64,000 bases of DNA from positions 1 to 64,000 of the forward strand of contig CAIQKM010000159.1 in NCBI GenBank assembly GCA_903872345.1. The letters are read 5' to 3'. The translations under genes were made by a program, and so were the position numbers. Of this stretch, positions 43,731 to 53,719 are shown one piece after another. The stretch is from an uncultured Verrucomicrobia subdivision 3 bacterium (GTDB lineage Bacteria; Verrucomicrobiota; Verrucomicrobiia; Limisphaerales; UBA11358). The notes under the pieces are model-generated. The model made no database searches. It was not told the DNA's origin and worked only from the letters and a program-made list of their open reading frames with translations. Every line of letters starts with the position of its first letter. The first letter of the stretch is position 1.

Positions 43731-45683
43731 TCAATATATCTGCACGTTCACCAAAATCCCGTTCGTGTACGTGAGCACCAGTCCGCCTACAATGACATTC
43801 GTCGTCAGTCCCGTGATCGTGGACGGCGAGCCGGTTGGCAGATTGGTCAGCCCGCTGCCGTCCCCGGTAAAGGTGCCGCTGAGCGCGCCATTCAAGGTGA
43901 CGCCGGTTTGATTGTTCGTCACCACGGCGGTCGGCAACACACTGAGGGGCAGGGTGCCCGTCAGGCTGGCGGTGTTCAGATTGGTGAGGTTGCCGCCGTT
44001 GCCGGTGAAGTTGCCCTGGAAGGTGGCGCGCATGATTGCGGCATTGGTTAAAATCGTCAGGGTGCTGGAGCCGAAATTGGCCGAGATCAAATCCGGCCGG
44101 CCGTCCCGGTTCACATCCGCCACTGCGACGCAGCGGGGTGAGTTGCCGGTCGTCAGCGTGGCATAAAGGCCGAACGCGCCGCCGCCATTGTTGGTCAGCA
44201 CCGTCAGCGAACTGCCGCCGCTGTTGGCCACAATCAAATCCACCTTGCCGTCGCCATTGACGTCGCCCGCCGCTACCGAATATGGCTGGTTGCCGGCAAC
44301 GTAGTTCGACACCGCGCCGAAGCCGGCGCTGCCATTGTTCCAAAACACGGAAATGTTGGCGGACCCGTAATTGGCAGTGACCAGATCCGGGCGGCCGTCG
44401 CCATTCACATCCACCGCCAATACACAATATGGCTGGTAGTTGGCGTAGAGGGTGGCATTGGTGACAAAACCGCCGTTGCCATTATTGGTGAAAATGGTCA
44501 CGGGATAATTGGCGTTGTAATTGGCGGTAATCAAATCCGGCCGGCCGTCGCCATTCACATCCGCCACCGTGAGCCAGACCGGTTGCCAGGCGGTCACGGT
44601 GGTATTGGAACCAAATCCGCCGCTGCCATTATTGGTCAGGATCGTCACCCCGCCGGCGGAATTGTAACCCGCGCTGAGCAGATCCACTTTGCCATCGCCA
44701 TTGACATCGGCGGCCACCACGCAGTACGGCGGGTAGGCCACGGTCAGCGGCGGATTTTTAAGCGTAAACAGGCCGTTGCCGTTGTTGGTGAATATGGACA
44801 GGGTGTTGCCGCTGTTGCCGCAGATCAAATCCACTTTGCCATCCCCGTTAACGTCCGCAGCCGTCAAACAGCGGGGACCGCTGAGTCCGTACAGGGTTGT
44901 TTCCGCGGCGAACCCGCCATTGCCGTTATTGGTGAGCACCGTGAGCGTGCCGCTGCCATAATTGGCGCTGATTAAATCCACATAACCGTCGCCATTCACA
45001 TCCGCCGCCACCACGCCGTAGGGTGAACTGCCCGTAAACGGCGACGAGGCAAGGGTAAAGGTCCCGCCGGAAAGGGTGCCGCTGATGGCTCCGCCCGTGT
45101 TGAGCGAGAAAAGATTCACGCCCGCAATTCCCGCGCCATTGCCGCTGAATGTGCCATTCAGATTCACCGCATTGGCCCCGTTTACCACCACCGACCCGGG
45201 GACCTGGGCCGGCGCGATCACGCCCGTGACATTCGCCACCGGAATCGTGCCGCTCAATTGCGAAGCGGGCAGGGTGCCCAACAGGTTGCTGGCGTTGTTG
45301 GCCAGGATGGCATACGGCGCGGGCAAGACCGCCTGCCGGGGCGCCAGGGTTACAAAACCGGTCCCGCCATTCGTCTCCACGCCCAGTTCCAGCCAATAAC
45401 CGGTGCCGTTGAATACTCCCGAGCCGAAGTCGAGCGAGGTCATGAACAATCCATTGGTCACCGCCGTGGCGCTGTTGGTGATGGGGCCCGCCACCGCCGT
45501 GCCCCCGCTGTTCGTGCTGAACAGCGTAAAGGTCAGGTCATAGTTGCCCGTCGCGGGCTGTCCGCCATCGCTGAGCGAACCCTGATAGAGGAACGCCGTA
45601 CCCTGCGCCTGGCAGTTGGCCCATGCGGGAGCGAAGATTGGCAGCAGCAGCCAGACGGTTGTCAGTTTAAACAGGGTTTTCAT
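43731..45683 (-). CDS. Secreted VCBS/FG-GAP repeat protein
   Basis: After a signal peptide (MKTLFKLTT... to ANCQAQ), the N-terminal domain (FLYQGSLSDGGQPATGNYDLTFTLF...) is the one common at the start of Verrucomicrobial surface proteins. Then come seven tandem units of about 52 residues, each with a calcium-type loop D-V-N-G-D-G-x-x-D-L (one has D-V-N-R-D-G), expected to fold as a seven-bladed propeller. Short N-G-T/G-L-T-N-L repeats flank the propeller on both sides. The ATG at 45683 is chosen for the signal peptide. It is divergent from the GH43 gene. It might be an adhesin or glycan-binding surface protein; no catalytic motif is seen. Confidence 0.8.
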   Translation of the reverse strand: MKTLFKLTTVWLLLPIFAPAWANCQAQGTAFLYQGSLSDGGQPATGNYDLTFTLFSTNSGGTAVAGPITNSATAVTNGLFMTSLDFGSGVFNGTGYWLELGVETNGGTGFVTLAPRQAVLPAPYAILANNASNLLGTLPASQLSGTIPVANVTGVIAPAQVPGSVVVNGANAVNLNGTFSGNGAGIAGVNLFSLNTGGAISGTLSGGTFTLASSPFTGSSPYGVVAADVNGDGYVDLISANYGSGTLTVLTNNGNGGFAAETTLYGLSGPRCLTAADVNGDGKVDLICGNSGNTLSIFTNNGNGLFTLKNPPLTVAYPPYCVVAADVNGDGKVDLLSAGYNSAGGVTILTNNGSGGFGSNTTVTAWQPVWLTVADVNGDGRPDLITANYNANYPVTIFTNNGNGGFVTNATLYANYQPYCVLAVDVNGDGRPDLVTANYGSANISVFWNNGSAGFGAVSNYVAGNQPYSVAAGDVNGDGKVDLIVANSGGSSLTVLTNNGGGAFGLYATLTTGNSPRCVAVADVNRDGRPDLISANFGSSTLTILTNAAIMRATFQGNFTGNGGNLTNLNTASLTGTLPLSVLPTAVVTNNQTGVTLNGALSGTFTGDGSGLTNLPTGSPSTITGLTTNVIVGGLVLTYTNGILVNVQIY

Positions 45684-46046
45684 ACGGCGGGTGATGGGCA
45701 AACGGTTTGAATCCTGTCGTTTGTCCCAAAAAATCTCCGGGCTGTCAAAGTAAAACCGGTCCGACGTTCCTCCCAAGCGGACGCAATGTGATTTTTGTCG
45801 GGATTTCGTCCGATAAAGCGCATTACTTGGTATCAGCTTGCTTTTTGGAAAGGCATCGGCTGCCTTTGCCGCCGGCGGGCGAAACAAGCGTCACCGAGGT
45901 GCCGATTTTGCAACCTGTTGACGGATTGTGTTTTATCTGCCATTGGGGCGGATTTGTTGGGACGAACCGCATGGGCGTCGTGTAACCGGCCTCATGCGGT
46001 TTATTCTCGCCCGGGGCGGGCGGGCCAATGCAGACTCACTTTATTA
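45684..46046. promoter_or_regulatory. Divergent promoter region between the VCBS protein and GH43 genes
   Basis: The 363 nt hold no supported gene: the frames that cross it are extensions of the two flanking genes without family sequence. Both promoters must lie here. I could not assign operator or -10 sites with confidence. Confidence 0.45.
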
Positions 46047-48488
46047 ATGAATTGCTTGGGCCGTATTTGGTTGACCCTGCTCGCGAGTGCCCTCTGGCTC
46101 GGCGGGTCGGCCGTTGCTCGCGCCCAATTGCCATTCTACGGTTATTATTACCTGCACGATCCTTCCACCCTGATCAAAAACGGCTCCAGCTATTTTATTT
46201 ATGGCGACGGCCAGGGGATCAGCGGTCTGACCTCCACCGACCTGCGCAACTGGTCCGCCGTGAACCCCGTGTTTTCGGGGAATCCGCCCGCCTGGACCAC
46301 CAATGCCGTCAGCGGTTTCACCGGTTATTTTTGGGCGCCGGACATCGCCTATTTCAACGGCCGATATAACCTGTATTACGCGTGTTCCTCGTGGGGGACT
46401 ATCAACTCTGCCATCGGGCTCGTCACCTCCCCTTCGCTGACCTCGCCGGTTTGGACGGATCAGGGCAAAGTGATCCAGTCCAATGCCAGCGGTCAGATCA
46501 CGACCAATACCGACCTCACCGCCTACAACTGCATCGATCCCGGCATCATGGTGGATACCAACGGTTCGGTCTGGATGTCCTTCGGCTCCTATTCCGACGG
46601 CATCCTCATTATGCAGTTGGATCCCGCCACCGGCAAACGCATCGCGCCCAATTCCCCGATCTACCGCGTCTCCAATAATGGCCCCACCTTTTTCAGCAAT
46701 ACCGAGGAAGGCTCCTACCTGTATCAGCATGGCGGATATTATTACCTGTTCGTGAATTTTGGCGGCTGCTGCGCCGGTGTGAACAGCACTTACAACATTC
46801 GGGTGGGCCGCAGCACCAATGTCTTTGGACCTTATTTTGACCATGCCGGCATCAATATGACCAATGGCGGCGGCACCATGTTTCTGGAGAGCAACGCCCG
46901 TTACATCGGCCCCGGCCACGCGGCCATCATGAATGACAATGGCACCAACTGGTTCACCTTTCATTATTACGATGGCAACAACAACGGCGCGGCCACGGTC
47001 GGCCTGATGCAACTGAACTGGACCGCCGACAATTGGCCGACCCTGACCAATGATTGGAGCGCGTTCTATCCTTTCCATGTAGATGCCCGCGAACATCGCG
47101 GACTTTACAACGGCACCCTGCGCAATAACGCGGTGATCACGAACGACGCCTCGCGCGGGAGCGTTTTAAATCTGGATGGCAATACCAACTTTGCCGTCCT
47201 CGCCGCGCCGGTGGCCAATTGCAGCACCATTGCCACCTGGGTGAAATGGAATGGCGGCGCCGCGTGGCAGCGGATTTTTGATTTCGGCGCCAGCACCACC
47301 AATTACTTCTTTCTGACTCCGGCCGCGAATGACGGCCGGATGCGCTTTGCCATCACCACCGGCGGCGGTGGCGGGGAACAACAGATCAAGGCGCCCGCCG
47401 CCCTGCCAACGGGTTCATGGTGCCACGTCGCCGTCACGCTCGATGGCGCGACGGGCGTGCTTTATCTCAACGGTGCCGCCATCGCCACCAATACCAGCAT
47501 CACCATCCGCCCCTGGCAGATATTGGCCGCGAGTAATTACGTGGGCAAAAGCCAGTTTCCGGCCGATCCCCTGTTCAATGGTCGCGTCGGTTCCCTTCGC
47601 ATTTTTGGCCGCGCCCTGTCCGCCGCCGAGATTCTGATGCTCGCCGATGCCAATCCATCGCTCGCCCACCGTTACAGTTTTACCAGCAATGTCTGGGACA
47701 CCGTCGGCATGGCCCACGGCTCTCTCACCGGCAACGCCTCGATCACCAATGGGGCGCTCGTTCTCACCGGCACCACCGGCGGCTATGCGAATCTCCCCGG
47801 CGGCCTCGTCTCCGGCTCGGCGGCGGTGACCGTGGAATGCTGGGCCACCTTCGGTGCCAATGGCAATTGGGCGCGCGTGTTTGACTTCGGCAATATCAGC
47901 GGCAGCTCCGGCCAGAACTACCTGTTCTACAGTCCGCATACTTCTCTGACGGGGCAGCGCCTCAGCCTGGGCACGTCTGCCACGGTGAATTTCGATACCC
48001 CCGGCATTCTGGACAATCGCACCGTGCACGTGGTTTGCATGGTGGATCCGACCAACAACTACTGCGCGATTTACACCAATGCCGTCCTGCAAAGCCAGCT
48101 TACCGCCACGCTGCCCGCGCTGTCCGGGGTGAGCACCGCCTGGTCGTTCATTGGCCGTTCTCTCTTCAGTGCCGATGCCTGGCTCAACGCCACCATCACC
48201 GAGTTGCGGATTTATGATGGCCGGCTGACCCCGGCGGAAATCACCGCCAATGATAAGGCCGGGCCTGATGCCCTGGCCTTGCCGGTTTCACTCAGCAGTT
48301 CCAACAGTCCGTCCAGTCTCGCCCTCTCCTGGCCCTCGTGGGCCGTGGGGTATGGCGTGCAATCCACCACCAACCTGGCCGGCGGCAACTGGACTCCGGT
48401 CACCGCAACCGCCACGTTATCCGGCGATCAATGGTGGCTGAATCTGCCGCTCACCAACGGCGCCAAATTTTTCCGGCTCCAACGATAA
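46047..48488 (+). CDS. Secreted GH43 endo-arabinanase-like enzyme with two LamG domains
   Basis: The catalytic five-bladed propeller begins HDPSTLIKNGSSYFIYGDG (catalytic-base Asp), with GYFWAPDIAYFNGRYNLYYA, IDPGIMVDTNGSVWMSFGS (pKa-modulating Asp) and EEGSYLYQHGGYYYLFVNFGGCC (acid Glu), the pattern of arabinan endo-1,5-alpha-L-arabinosidases. Two concanavalin-like LamG domains follow (about residues 355-535 and 545-735), then a short C-terminal strand domain ending FFRLQR. The ATG at 46047 begins the signal peptide (ends ARAQ). The GH51 gene follows after 10 nt, so both act on arabinan. Confidence 0.87.
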   Translation: MNCLGRIWLTLLASALWLGGSAVARAQLPFYGYYYLHDPSTLIKNGSSYFIYGDGQGISGLTSTDLRNWSAVNPVFSGNPPAWTTNAVSGFTGYFWAPDIAYFNGRYNLYYACSSWGTINSAIGLVTSPSLTSPVWTDQGKVIQSNASGQITTNTDLTAYNCIDPGIMVDTNGSVWMSFGSYSDGILIMQLDPATGKRIAPNSPIYRVSNNGPTFFSNTEEGSYLYQHGGYYYLFVNFGGCCAGVNSTYNIRVGRSTNVFGPYFDHAGINMTNGGGTMFLESNARYIGPGHAAIMNDNGTNWFTFHYYDGNNNGAATVGLMQLNWTADNWPTLTNDWSAFYPFHVDAREHRGLYNGTLRNNAVITNDASRGSVLNLDGNTNFAVLAAPVANCSTIATWVKWNGGAAWQRIFDFGASTTNYFFLTPAANDGRMRFAITTGGGGGEQQIKAPAALPTGSWCHVAVTLDGATGVLYLNGAAIATNTSITIRPWQILAASNYVGKSQFPADPLFNGRVGSLRIFGRALSAAEILMLADANPSLAHRYSFTSNVWDTVGMAHGSLTGNASITNGALVLTGTTGGYANLPGGLVSGSAAVTVECWATFGANGNWARVFDFGNISGSSGQNYLFYSPHTSLTGQRLSLGTSATVNFDTPGILDNRTVHVVCMVDPTNNYCAIYTNAVLQSQLTATLPALSGVSTAWSFIGRSLFSADAWLNATITELRIYDGRLTPAEITANDKAGPDALALPVSLSSSNSPSSLALSWPSWAVGYGVQSTTNLAGGNWTPVTATATLSGDQWWLNLPLTNGAKFFRLQR

Positions 48489-48498
48489 TCATCATCCT

Positions 48499-50469
48499 AT
48501 GAACCTAAAATCCTGTCTGGCCGCTCTGACCACCGCCTTGCTGGCCTGCCGCGCCGCCGCCGATCCGGCCATTACCATTCACGCCGATCAGCCCGGCGCC
48601 GCCATCAACCCCGCCATGTGGGGCGCGTTTTTCGAGGACATCAATTTCGGGGCCGATGGCGGGCTTTATGCCGAGCTGGTTAAAAATCGCGGCTTCGAAT
48701 TTCCCGATCCGCTCATGGGCTGGACCAAAATCAGCCCCTCGCTCGCCAAGGGCGAACTCTCCGTCCGCACCGATGGTCCGTTTGATGCGAAGAACCCCCA
48801 TTACGTCCGTCTGCAATCCGCCGGTTCCGCGCCCTTCGGCCTTTCCAATGAAGGCTTTCGCGGCATGGGCGTGACCAGGGATGAAACCTATGATTTCTCC
48901 GCGCGCGTGCGCTTGGTGGACGGCAACCCGACCCTTCGCCTGCAATTGTACGGTGGCGACGGTTCGCTGCTGGATTCCGTGGATGTGACCAACCTCGCCG
49001 GCGGCTGGCAGAAATACACCGCCGTGCTGCACCCGAACGACACCGATCCCAAGGCGCGGCTGGCCGTGCTGGTGTTGGGCAGCGGCACCGTGGATGTGGA
49101 CTTCATCTCGCTCTTTCCCCGGCACACCTGGAAGAACCGCCCCGGCGGTCTGCGCGCGGACATGGTGCAGGCGCTCGCCGATTTGCATCCCGGGTTCCTC
49201 CGCTTTCCCGGCGGCTGCATTGTGGAAGGCAGCGTGCTGGAACGTCGCTACCAGTGGAAGAACACCATCGGCCCCGTGGAAGAACGTCCGCTCCTCATCA
49301 ACCGCTGGAACTATGAATTTCTCCACCGGCCCACGCCGGATTATTTCCAGTCCTTCGGCCTCGGCTTCTTTGAATTCTTTCAGATGTGCGAAGACATCGG
49401 TTCCCAGCCGCTGCCCATCCTGAATTGCGGCATGGCCTGTCAGTTCAACTCCGGCGAACTCTGTCCCGTGGACCAGTTGGAACCTTACATTCAGGACGCC
49501 CTCGATCTCATCGAATTTGCCAACGGCCCCGTGGACTCCGTCTGGGGCGCCAAACGCGCCGCCCTCGGTCATCCCGAACCGTTCCATCTCAAGTTGCTCG
49601 GCGTGGGTAATGAACAGTGGGGTCAGCAATATATTGATCGCTACACGAAATTCGCCGCCGCCATCAAGGCCAAGTATCCCGAAGTGCAACTCGTCTCCGC
49701 CGCCGGTCCCGACCCCGGCGACAAACGCTTCAAGTTCGCCTGGGCCAAACTGCGCGAACTTCACGCCGACATCATCGACGAACATTGCTACGCCAAGCCC
49801 GAATGGTTTTTCGAGAATACCCATCGCTACGACAAATACGATCGCACCGGCCCCAAGGTGTTCATGGGCGAATACGCCGCGCAAAGCGTGGCCATCGTCA
49901 GCACCAAAAACCGGAACACCCTCCAATGCGCCCTCTCCGAAGCCGCCTATCTCACCGGCCTCGAGCGCAACGGTGACGTCGTCCGCATGGCTTCCTACGC
50001 GCCGCTCTATGCCAACACCGAGGCCTGGCAATGGACCCCCGACCTCATCTGGGTGGACAGCCTGAACGTCTGCCGCACCGCCAATTACTATGTCCAACAA
50101 CTCTACAGCTGCAACCGGGGCGACGTGGTCCTTCCCGTGAATTGCGACGGCGTGACCCGCAGTTCCGCCGGTGCCGAAAGCCTCTACGCCAGCGCCACCC
50201 GCGACAATACCGCCGGCGAAATTATCCTCAAAGTCGTGAACCCCGGCGCCGCCGCCGCCACCGTAGGCATCCACCTCGACGGCGTCGCGCAAGTGGATCC
50301 CGCCGCCATCGCGACTGTCGTGACCGGCCACAGCAGCGATGATTTCAACACCATCAACCATAAGGAAAAAGTCACCCCCGTGACTTCTCAACTGGATAAT
50401 GCCGCCGCCAATTTTTCGTACCCGTTCGCACCGCGCTCCGTCACGGTATTGCGGATCAAGGCGCATTAA
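48499..50469 (+). CDS. Secreted alpha-L-arabinofuranosidase (GH51)
   Basis: The enzyme releases arabinofuranosyl residues with retention. The 656-aa protein has a signal peptide (to RAAADP), a short segment typical of GH51 (AMWGAFFEDINFGADGGLYAELVKNRGFE), an inserted CBM4-like domain (about residues 75-210), then the barrel with F-L-R-F-P-G-G-C, acid/base Glu in GVGNEQWG and nucleophile Glu in FMGEYAAQS. A C-terminal beta domain completes it. It is co-transcribed with the upstream GH43: arabinan is cut internally, then debranched. Confidence 0.92.
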   Translation: MNLKSCLAALTTALLACRAAADPAITIHADQPGAAINPAMWGAFFEDINFGADGGLYAELVKNRGFEFPDPLMGWTKISPSLAKGELSVRTDGPFDAKNPHYVRLQSAGSAPFGLSNEGFRGMGVTRDETYDFSARVRLVDGNPTLRLQLYGGDGSLLDSVDVTNLAGGWQKYTAVLHPNDTDPKARLAVLVLGSGTVDVDFISLFPRHTWKNRPGGLRADMVQALADLHPGFLRFPGGCIVEGSVLERRYQWKNTIGPVEERPLLINRWNYEFLHRPTPDYFQSFGLGFFEFFQMCEDIGSQPLPILNCGMACQFNSGELCPVDQLEPYIQDALDLIEFANGPVDSVWGAKRAALGHPEPFHLKLLGVGNEQWGQQYIDRYTKFAAAIKAKYPEVQLVSAAGPDPGDKRFKFAWAKLRELHADIIDEHCYAKPEWFFENTHRYDKYDRTGPKVFMGEYAAQSVAIVSTKNRNTLQCALSEAAYLTGLERNGDVVRMASYAPLYANTEAWQWTPDLIWVDSLNVCRTANYYVQQLYSCNRGDVVLPVNCDGVTRSSAGAESLYASATRDNTAGEIILKVVNPGAAAATVGIHLDGVAQVDPAAIATVVTGHSSDDFNTINHKEKVTPVTSQLDNAAANFSYPFAPRSVTVLRIKAH

Positions 50470-50721
50470 AATTTGAACAGAAGGTTGCGAAGGGAACGAA
50501 GCAGCTTCGGGGGAATTACAATAACCTGAATATAATAAGCTCCCTTGCCATTTGATGCGTTTTTATCCCAAGTATCAACCATGATTTGATGCTCTGGCCA
50601 AGATCTGTCCGCTCGTGAATGGGGCATGAAGATGGCATTGGAATTCGTTCATTTCCATCTCTTTCCCTTTCGCTCAGTAGAGCGGGGTGGAAATCAGGGG
50701 GAAGACGAGAAAAATACTATG

Positions 50722-51294
50722 CTATCGACCGGTCTCTTCGCCTTCCAATCGCCTGGTAATAATTTCTGTCACCGTAAATGGACCCTCTTGCCTATTGGGA
50801 ATAAAGTATCCACAGGTTAAATCATTTGTTCCCCCGAAGCCGGTTAAAAAGGGTGCTGCATTGGCAACCTGTTCGAGTGCATATTTTTTTGTTTGAGGTG
50901 AATTATTAGCAATTAAATCCGCTATGCGACAGCTTGCGTAAAACCTTACGTTGCCTGTCTGATTATCATTGATTGCAATCTTAACGGCTTCTTTCAGACT
51001 AACCGAAAAGCAATTTTTATAAATAGCCTCGGCTTGCAAATTGTTTTCTGAATCGAGTGACGTCAGTGCATACGCCTCTTTGGCGGTTACAGTAAAGTAG
51101 GCGATCCAAATCACAAATGGCAGAGAAAGGAGGAAATAGATTGCCCTGCGTTGAGATGCATCATTTTTACCCCATTTTCCAAACTTCAACCATATTCCAA
51201 TTAACATCAAAACGAGAATGCTGAAGGCAAATGATTTGTAATAATAAACTGCCAAGGCAAACCATTCGGAAATGTCAGGTACATCATCTTTCAC
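50722..51294 (-). CDS. Hypothetical membrane protein (190 aa) in AT-rich DNA
   Basis: The N-terminus has two membrane helices (about residues 17-36 and 49-68, SFAFSILVLMLIGIWL and IYFLLSLPFVIWIAYF). The remainder is a soluble domain with an alpha-helical repeat flavour (LKEAVKIAINDNQTGNVRFYASCRIADLIANNSPQTKKYALEQ, broken here from about residue 97), similar to HEAT/ARM helices. No family is recognised. Base use is visibly AT-richer than in neighbours, and imperfect direct repeats lie on both sides (50548-50616; 51341-51420), suggesting acquisition. Confidence 0.6.
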   Translation of the reverse strand: MKDDVPDISEWFALAVYYYKSFAFSILVLMLIGIWLKFGKWGKNDASQRRAIYFLLSLPFVIWIAYFTVTAKEAYALTSLDSENNLQAEAIYKNCFSVSLKEAVKIAINDNQTGNVRFYASCRIADLIANNSPQTKKYALEQVANAAPFLTGFGGTNDLTCGYFIPNRQEGPFTVTEIITRRLEGEETGR

Positions 51295-51636
51295 GGTAAT
51301 AGTTGTAAGCCAGGGTCCCGAGTTTCACCATTTAACGCTTTCATTTGATGCGACCCTACCAAGAGCAGTTTGAGGTTGTCCACCATGAATTTATGCCTTG
51401 GCTAAGACTTGCGCGTCCGGCTGGTGCCGATCCCAAGCCCCGGTTCCCCCCAGGCGCTAAATTATTGACTCCTGCCCGTTCGGAGTTCCGCTTTTAAGCG
51501 GCGGGGCGGCGGGTGGAAAAATAATATGGAGCCTTGTTACCTCGGCTGCTACAGAGGGGCTATGCTTATACGCAAGGGACGTTCACCGGATTGTTACACT
51601 TTCACAGTTGATTTCCGGGGGCAAAACCGGAATTGT
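51295..51636. other. Intergenic region with an imperfect direct repeat copy
   Basis: The 342 nt hold no supported gene; 51341-51420 resembles 50548-50616. The phosphodiesterase frame extends back to 51526 but without family sequence. Confidence 0.5.
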
Positions 51637-53217
51637 ATGGGGATGATGAGAGCATTTTACCCATTTATCTCGTGCTTAATTGTTTTGCTGGGGCTGGGCG
51701 CGCCGGTGCCGGCCATGGCGGCGGGGCGCGCGAAGTATTTTATCCTAGTGGTGTGGGACGGGATGCGTCCTGATTTTGTTTCGGCGGAACTGACGCCGAC
51801 CTTGGACGGTCTGCGGCATCAGGGAGTGTGGTTTGCCAATCATCATTCGGTTTACCCGACCTCCACAGAGGTGAACGGGACGGTGCTGGCGACGGGGGCG
51901 TTTCCGGAGCACAACCACATTTCGGCGAACAGTGAATATCGGCGTTCCATCGATCCGTTACAGCCGTACGGGTCGCAATCGTTGCGGGCGGTGCGGCTGG
52001 GGGATTCCCAGACGGATGGCCATTATATCGGGGTGCCGACGTTGGCGGAGCAGGTGCAGGCGCAGGATTTGCACACGGCGGTGGTGGGGGCCAAGCCGGT
52101 GGCGCTGCTGCATGATCGCAAGGTGCGGAATGATGATTCCCCCAACCCGGTCTGGTATGCGGAGGGCAGTCTGCCGGCGTCACGGCTGGCGGGGCTGACG
52201 AATTTACTGGGAGTGTTTCCGGAGGCGACGTCGCCGAACGTGGGGCGGGATCAATGGGCGGCGCGGTGTTTGACGGAGTCATTCTGGTCGGGCGGGGAGT
52301 TGCCGCGCTATTCGGTGTTGTGGTTGAGCGAGCCGGATTTTTCGCAACATGCCCACGGACCGGGTTCGCCGGAGGCCTTGGCGGCGATTCGCAATTGCGA
52401 TGACCGGCTGGCGACGGTGCTGCACGAGCTGGACCGGCGCGGGGTGCGCGAGCAGACGGATATCATCGTGGTTTCGGACCACGGGTTTTCGACGATTGGC
52501 GCGAATTGTGATATTGGCGAAAGTCTCCGGGCCGCCGGTCTGAATGCCAAAACCACCTGGGAACAGCCGCCGCAGGACGGCGATGTGGTGGTGGTGGGCA
52601 ATGGCGGGTCGGTGATGCTTTACGTGGTGGGGCAATCGCCCACGGTGACGGCGCAGGTGGTGGCGGCGCTGCAACAGCAGGCATTTGCGGGCGTGATTTT
52701 CACAAAGGCGGGTCTGCCGGGCACGTTCCCGCTGTCCGAGGTGCATGTGGGCGGGGCGACGGCGCCGGACGTGATTGTGTCCACGCGTTGGAACCGCATT
52801 CCGGCGACGAACGAGCATCCGCACATTGAAGTGTTCAACGATGGCTATCATGAATATTCGGCGGGCTGCGGGATGCACGTGACGCTGAGTCCCACGGATC
52901 TGCACAACACCTGCGCGGCGGCGGGCCCGGATTTCCGGTCGGGCGTGGTGGATCCGCTGCCTTCGGGCAACATTGACGTGGTGCCGACGTTGCTGTGGCT
53001 GATGGATGTGAAGCCGGCGCAGCCGCTGGATGGCCGGGTGCTGAGCGAGGCGCTGGCGGGGTCGGGGCCGCCGTTGCAAACGGTGCAACTGGAACATCGC
53101 GAGGCGCACGGAACGGTGGCGGGTGGGACGTGGGATCAGTATTTGAACTTTACGGAGCTGAACGGGGTGCGGTATCTGGATGAAGGAAATGGGAAGTGGA
53201 CCGGGGCGGGGAAGTAG
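51637..53217 (+). CDS. Secreted alkaline-phosphatase-superfamily phosphodiesterase (NPP-like)
   Basis: The protein has the metal site VWDGMRPDFV (about residues 38-47), the nucleophile threonine in YPTSTEVNGT (about 73-82), the second metal ligands in SEPDFSQHAHGPGS and VSDHGF, and a final HIEVFNDGYHEYSAGCGMH. This is the order of nucleotide pyrophosphatase/phosphodiesterase enzymes. The start at 51637 (MGMMRAF) begins the signal peptide ending AMAA; ATGs at 51643 and 51646 are equally possible. The substrate (phosphodiester or sulphate) is undetermined. It stands alone. A terminator-like hairpin lies at 53350-53380. Confidence 0.83.
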   Translation: MGMMRAFYPFISCLIVLLGLGAPVPAMAAGRAKYFILVVWDGMRPDFVSAELTPTLDGLRHQGVWFANHHSVYPTSTEVNGTVLATGAFPEHNHISANSEYRRSIDPLQPYGSQSLRAVRLGDSQTDGHYIGVPTLAEQVQAQDLHTAVVGAKPVALLHDRKVRNDDSPNPVWYAEGSLPASRLAGLTNLLGVFPEATSPNVGRDQWAARCLTESFWSGGELPRYSVLWLSEPDFSQHAHGPGSPEALAAIRNCDDRLATVLHELDRRGVREQTDIIVVSDHGFSTIGANCDIGESLRAAGLNAKTTWEQPPQDGDVVVVGNGGSVMLYVVGQSPTVTAQVVAALQQQAFAGVIFTKAGLPGTFPLSEVHVGGATAPDVIVSTRWNRIPATNEHPHIEVFNDGYHEYSAGCGMHVTLSPTDLHNTCAAAGPDFRSGVVDPLPSGNIDVVPTLLWLMDVKPAQPLDGRVLSEALAGSGPPLQTVQLEHREAHGTVAGGTWDQYLNFTELNGVRYLDEGNGKWTGAGK

Positions 53218-53257
53218 GGCGAGGATGGAAGGTTGAGGATGGAGGATGGATTTAAAA

Positions 53258-53293
53258 AACATCCAACATCCAACGCCCAACATCGAACATCCA
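53258..53293. repeat. Dispersed AACATCCAACATCCAACGCC repeat
   Basis: It is the same family as 13468-13509 and is preceded by the GGAGGATGG-type word at 53221-53249. Confidence 0.65.
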
Positions 53294-53349
53294 GAACTGC
53301 CGCCAGGCGGTGGCGGCTGGCGAGGGTGGCAAATAAATTATAAGAAATG

Positions 53350-53380
53350 AAAAGGTGCGGCCGGGTGGCTGCGCCTTTTT
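53350..53380 (+). terminator. Terminator-like hairpin
   Basis: aaaaggtgcggcc pairs with ggctgcgccttttt (G-U pairs included) over a 4-nt loop, with a T-run. It would serve the phosphodiesterase gene or the spacer transcript. Confidence 0.6.
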
Positions 53381-53719
53381 CAATTCTTGCGCCGGAGGTG
53401 GAATTAAAAGCGGTGTGTATGCAAGTGACAGGGCGCCTTTGATCGGCAGTGGGACAGTATTTTTTGGTTTTTGCAGGAGGCGGGCAGCAAAAAAAGCTTT
53501 AGAAAGGGCGGATTTGGGTTGCTCCAAACATTAATGGAATTAACCAACTGATCCTTCCAATATCAGTTTAATAAGGACTTCCGGGTGGTTTTAAGGGTGA
53601 TTTATCAAGATATGCCAAGTCTTGAACAAGATCGGGTTAGTCGAAACCGGCGGGTCGGCAAGAATGAGGTTGAACAGGGCGCAGAGGCGCCAACAACAAA
53701 ATAACCAATGGATCAGACG
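53381..53719. other. Upstream region of the cytochrome cluster
   Basis: The 339 nt have no supported gene. The likely promoter of the cytochrome cluster lies in the AT-rich part 53525-53630, but no clear box was assigned. Confidence 0.45.
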
